64,000 bases of DNA from CAZIKB01 sp964539665. Its GTDB lineage: Bacteria > Zhuqueibacterota > Zhuqueibacteria > Oceanimicrobiales > Oceanimicrobiaceae. Positions 62,928-64,000 of this stretch are shown here, piece by piece. A program made the position numbers and the translations under genes. The stretch is taken from the NCBI GenBank assembly GCA_964539665.1, contig CAZIKB010000002.1, positions 62,001-126,000 on the forward strand, read 5' to 3'. The number at the start of each line of letters is the position of its first letter. Position 1 is the first letter of the stretch. The notes under the pieces were generated by a model. That model was given only the letters and a program-made list of their open reading frames with translations. It was not told the origin of the DNA and made no database searches.

Positions 62928-64000
62928 ATGTCCCCAGTAATTTTTCATTTCATTACTCCTGTTTGGGGTGAAAAATATACGAAACAGTTTTTAGAAGTCA
63001 GCCTTCCATGTCAACTTTCTCCTCGTAATCTTGGTTCTTTTCGGGATAGAACAGTAAGCGATAAATATAACATATATACGACTTCTGAGGACGCTGCAAC
63101 TATTAAAGCAGCGCCTGTCTTTCCAAAGCTTCTTGAAACCATCCATACTGAAATTCATCTTATTGATAAAGACATTGAGGAACTTAAAAGAAATAAAGAA
63201 AACAAGTATGACCTGCTTACTATTTGTCATAGTCGTGGGATCAGGGAAGCATTAAAAGAACAGGCTGCCTTTGTAAGCCTCTGTGCTGATATGTTGTTTT
63301 CAGATGGCTCATTCGCCAGCCTCCAGGCTCTTGTGGAGAATGGTAAACGTCTGGTCGCAGTCGGTTCATATCGGGTAGTTTCAGATACATTCGTGCCAGT
63401 ACTGCAAGAAAAATTCTATTCAATTAATGATTATACTATATCAGTGCCTCCTGCTGATTTTGTTGAGCTTTCACTGAATCATATACACCAGGACACAAAA
63501 TCAGCCTGCGTGAACGGCGCCTCATTCTGTGACCATTGGCCTGCGCATATATACTGGCAGGTTCCAGAAGGTGGAATCATTCAGAGGGGCCTGCATCTTC
63601 ACCCATTAATGATTTTTCCTACAAGCAGTCATGCAACACTGGATCCTTCTGCCGGTATGGGAATCGATGGCTATGATTATATGGCGCGCGCCGTTCCGAA
63701 CTATGACGATGTTTACGTTGTTAACGATTCTGACATACTAACCATGGTATCTCTCCAGGCATTTGACAGGTTTTCAGCGCCTTATCCATATAAATTTAGT
63801 ACGCTTCAGGCTGCATCTTGGATCAAGAAACACTGCGCCTCCTATCATGTCAATTTCCTGAAAACAAAAATTAGATTTCATCGTGAAAAAATATCGCCAA
63901 AATGGCATAAAGTAGAAAAAGATTCTGACAGGGTCGTTGCTAACATCTTTGCATGTCTGGAATTTTTCGATAAAATGCCTGAGGTGTACAATGAAATTGA
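62928..64000 (+). CDS. Protein with the unknown domain shared with 38131 (3' end outside window)
   Basis: ATG 62928 has AAAGGA 9 bases upstream, and the frame stays open to the window end (357 codons). It matches the N-terminal domain of the 38131 product: TPVWGEKYTKQF with VWGHSYTDFF, SLPCQLSPRNL with CLPSQLWPNNL, FSDGSFASL with FADGAFRHL, HLHPLMIFP with HMHPMMIDP, and YDDVYVVNDSD with FDDIHVVEDSD. The function is unknown. The pairing with a GT2-TPR protein, fused in one case and adjacent in the other, suggests a glycan-related role. A GT2 domain could follow beyond the window. Confidence 0.75.
   Translation, partial: MSPVIFHFITPVWGEKYTKQFLEVSLPCQLSPRNLGSFRDRTVSDKYNIYTTSEDAATIKAAPVFPKLLETIHTEIHLIDKDIEELKRNKENKYDLLTICHSRGIREALKEQAAFVSLCADMLFSDGSFASLQALVENGKRLVAVGSYRVVSDTFVPVLQEKFYSINDYTISVPPADFVELSLNHIHQDTKSACVNGASFCDHWPAHIYWQVPEGGIIQRGLHLHPLMIFPTSSHATLDPSAGMGIDGYDYMARAVPNYDDVYVVNDSDILTMVSLQAFDRFSAPYPYKFSTLQAASWIKKHCASYHVNFLKTKIRFHREKISPKWHKVEKDSDRVVANIFACLEFFDKMPEVYNEI

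Overview
The window is one continuous surface-glycan or glycoprotein biosynthesis island. Every convincing gene (about 46, two cut by the window edges) lies on the + strand, usually with short gaps or 4- to 35-base overlaps. No rRNA, tRNA, CRISPR array, integrase or transposase gene was seen. The DNA is moderately AT-rich. Heptose-type genes (GmhA-like isomerase, HldE-like kinase/nucleotidyltransferase), WbqC-like and SpsE/F/G-like proteins and CgeB/Maf-like glycosyltransferases suggest a Gram-negative-type, possibly motile, environmental bacterium. Many genes lack a clear Shine-Dalgarno. I cannot name the phylum from the sequence.

Layout. (1) 1-17.4 kb, glycosyltransferase block: the end of a TPR protein, then three repeats of a two-gene unit, each a CgeB-like protein of about 575 aa plus a GT4-like protein that holds one, two and then three tandem copies of the same ~390-aa domain. 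A nucleotidyltransferase-kinase-TPR fusion and another GT follow. (2) 17.9-24.7 kb, nucleotide-sugar block 1: epimerase, GDP-fucose-synthase-like reductase, split transketolase, a ColD/RfbH-type DegT protein with His in place of the PLP lysine, and a B12-type radical SAM protein. (3) 24.7-33.9 kb, heptose-like block: an HldE with inverted domain order, a deoxyhypusine-synthase-like protein, a GmhA-like isomerase, an epimerase, a two-gene E1 dehydrogenase (alpha/beta), a zinc alcohol dehydrogenase, a HAD protein and an APH-like kinase. (4) 33.9-43.6 kb: methyltransferase, two tandem DegT aminotransferases, a dehydratase-like SDR, a novel-domain/GT2/TPR fusion, radical SAM, PIG-L deacetylase and WbqC. 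(5) 44-57.9 kb, nonulosonate-like block: carbamoyltransferase, two SPASM-type radical SAM proteins, a GSA-type aminotransferase, SpsF-, SpsE- and SpsG-like proteins, a B12-type radical SAM, a TPR/zinc-ribbon/methyltransferase fusion, a capsule-type GT and a Gfo/Idh oxidoreductase. (6) 57.9-64 kb: HAD, ATP-grasp, a broken epimerase relic, a CgeB-like GT, GT2-TPR and a partial gene for the same novel domain seen at 38.1 kb.

How it fits together. The enzymes could make several unusual activated sugars: a 3-deoxy or branched 6-deoxyhexose, a heptose-like sugar, amino sugars and a nonulosonic-acid-like sugar. They could then decorate these (carbamoyl, methyl, deacetylation) and transfer them with about nine glycosyltransferases. 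Maf/CgeB-like N-termini, SpsE/F/G homologues and TPR tails make flagellin or other protein glycosylation a reasonable alternative to O-antigen or capsule; this is inference. Intergenic gaps carry three families of dispersed inverted-repeat elements, including one 417-bp MITE-like element with ~54-bp terminal repeats.
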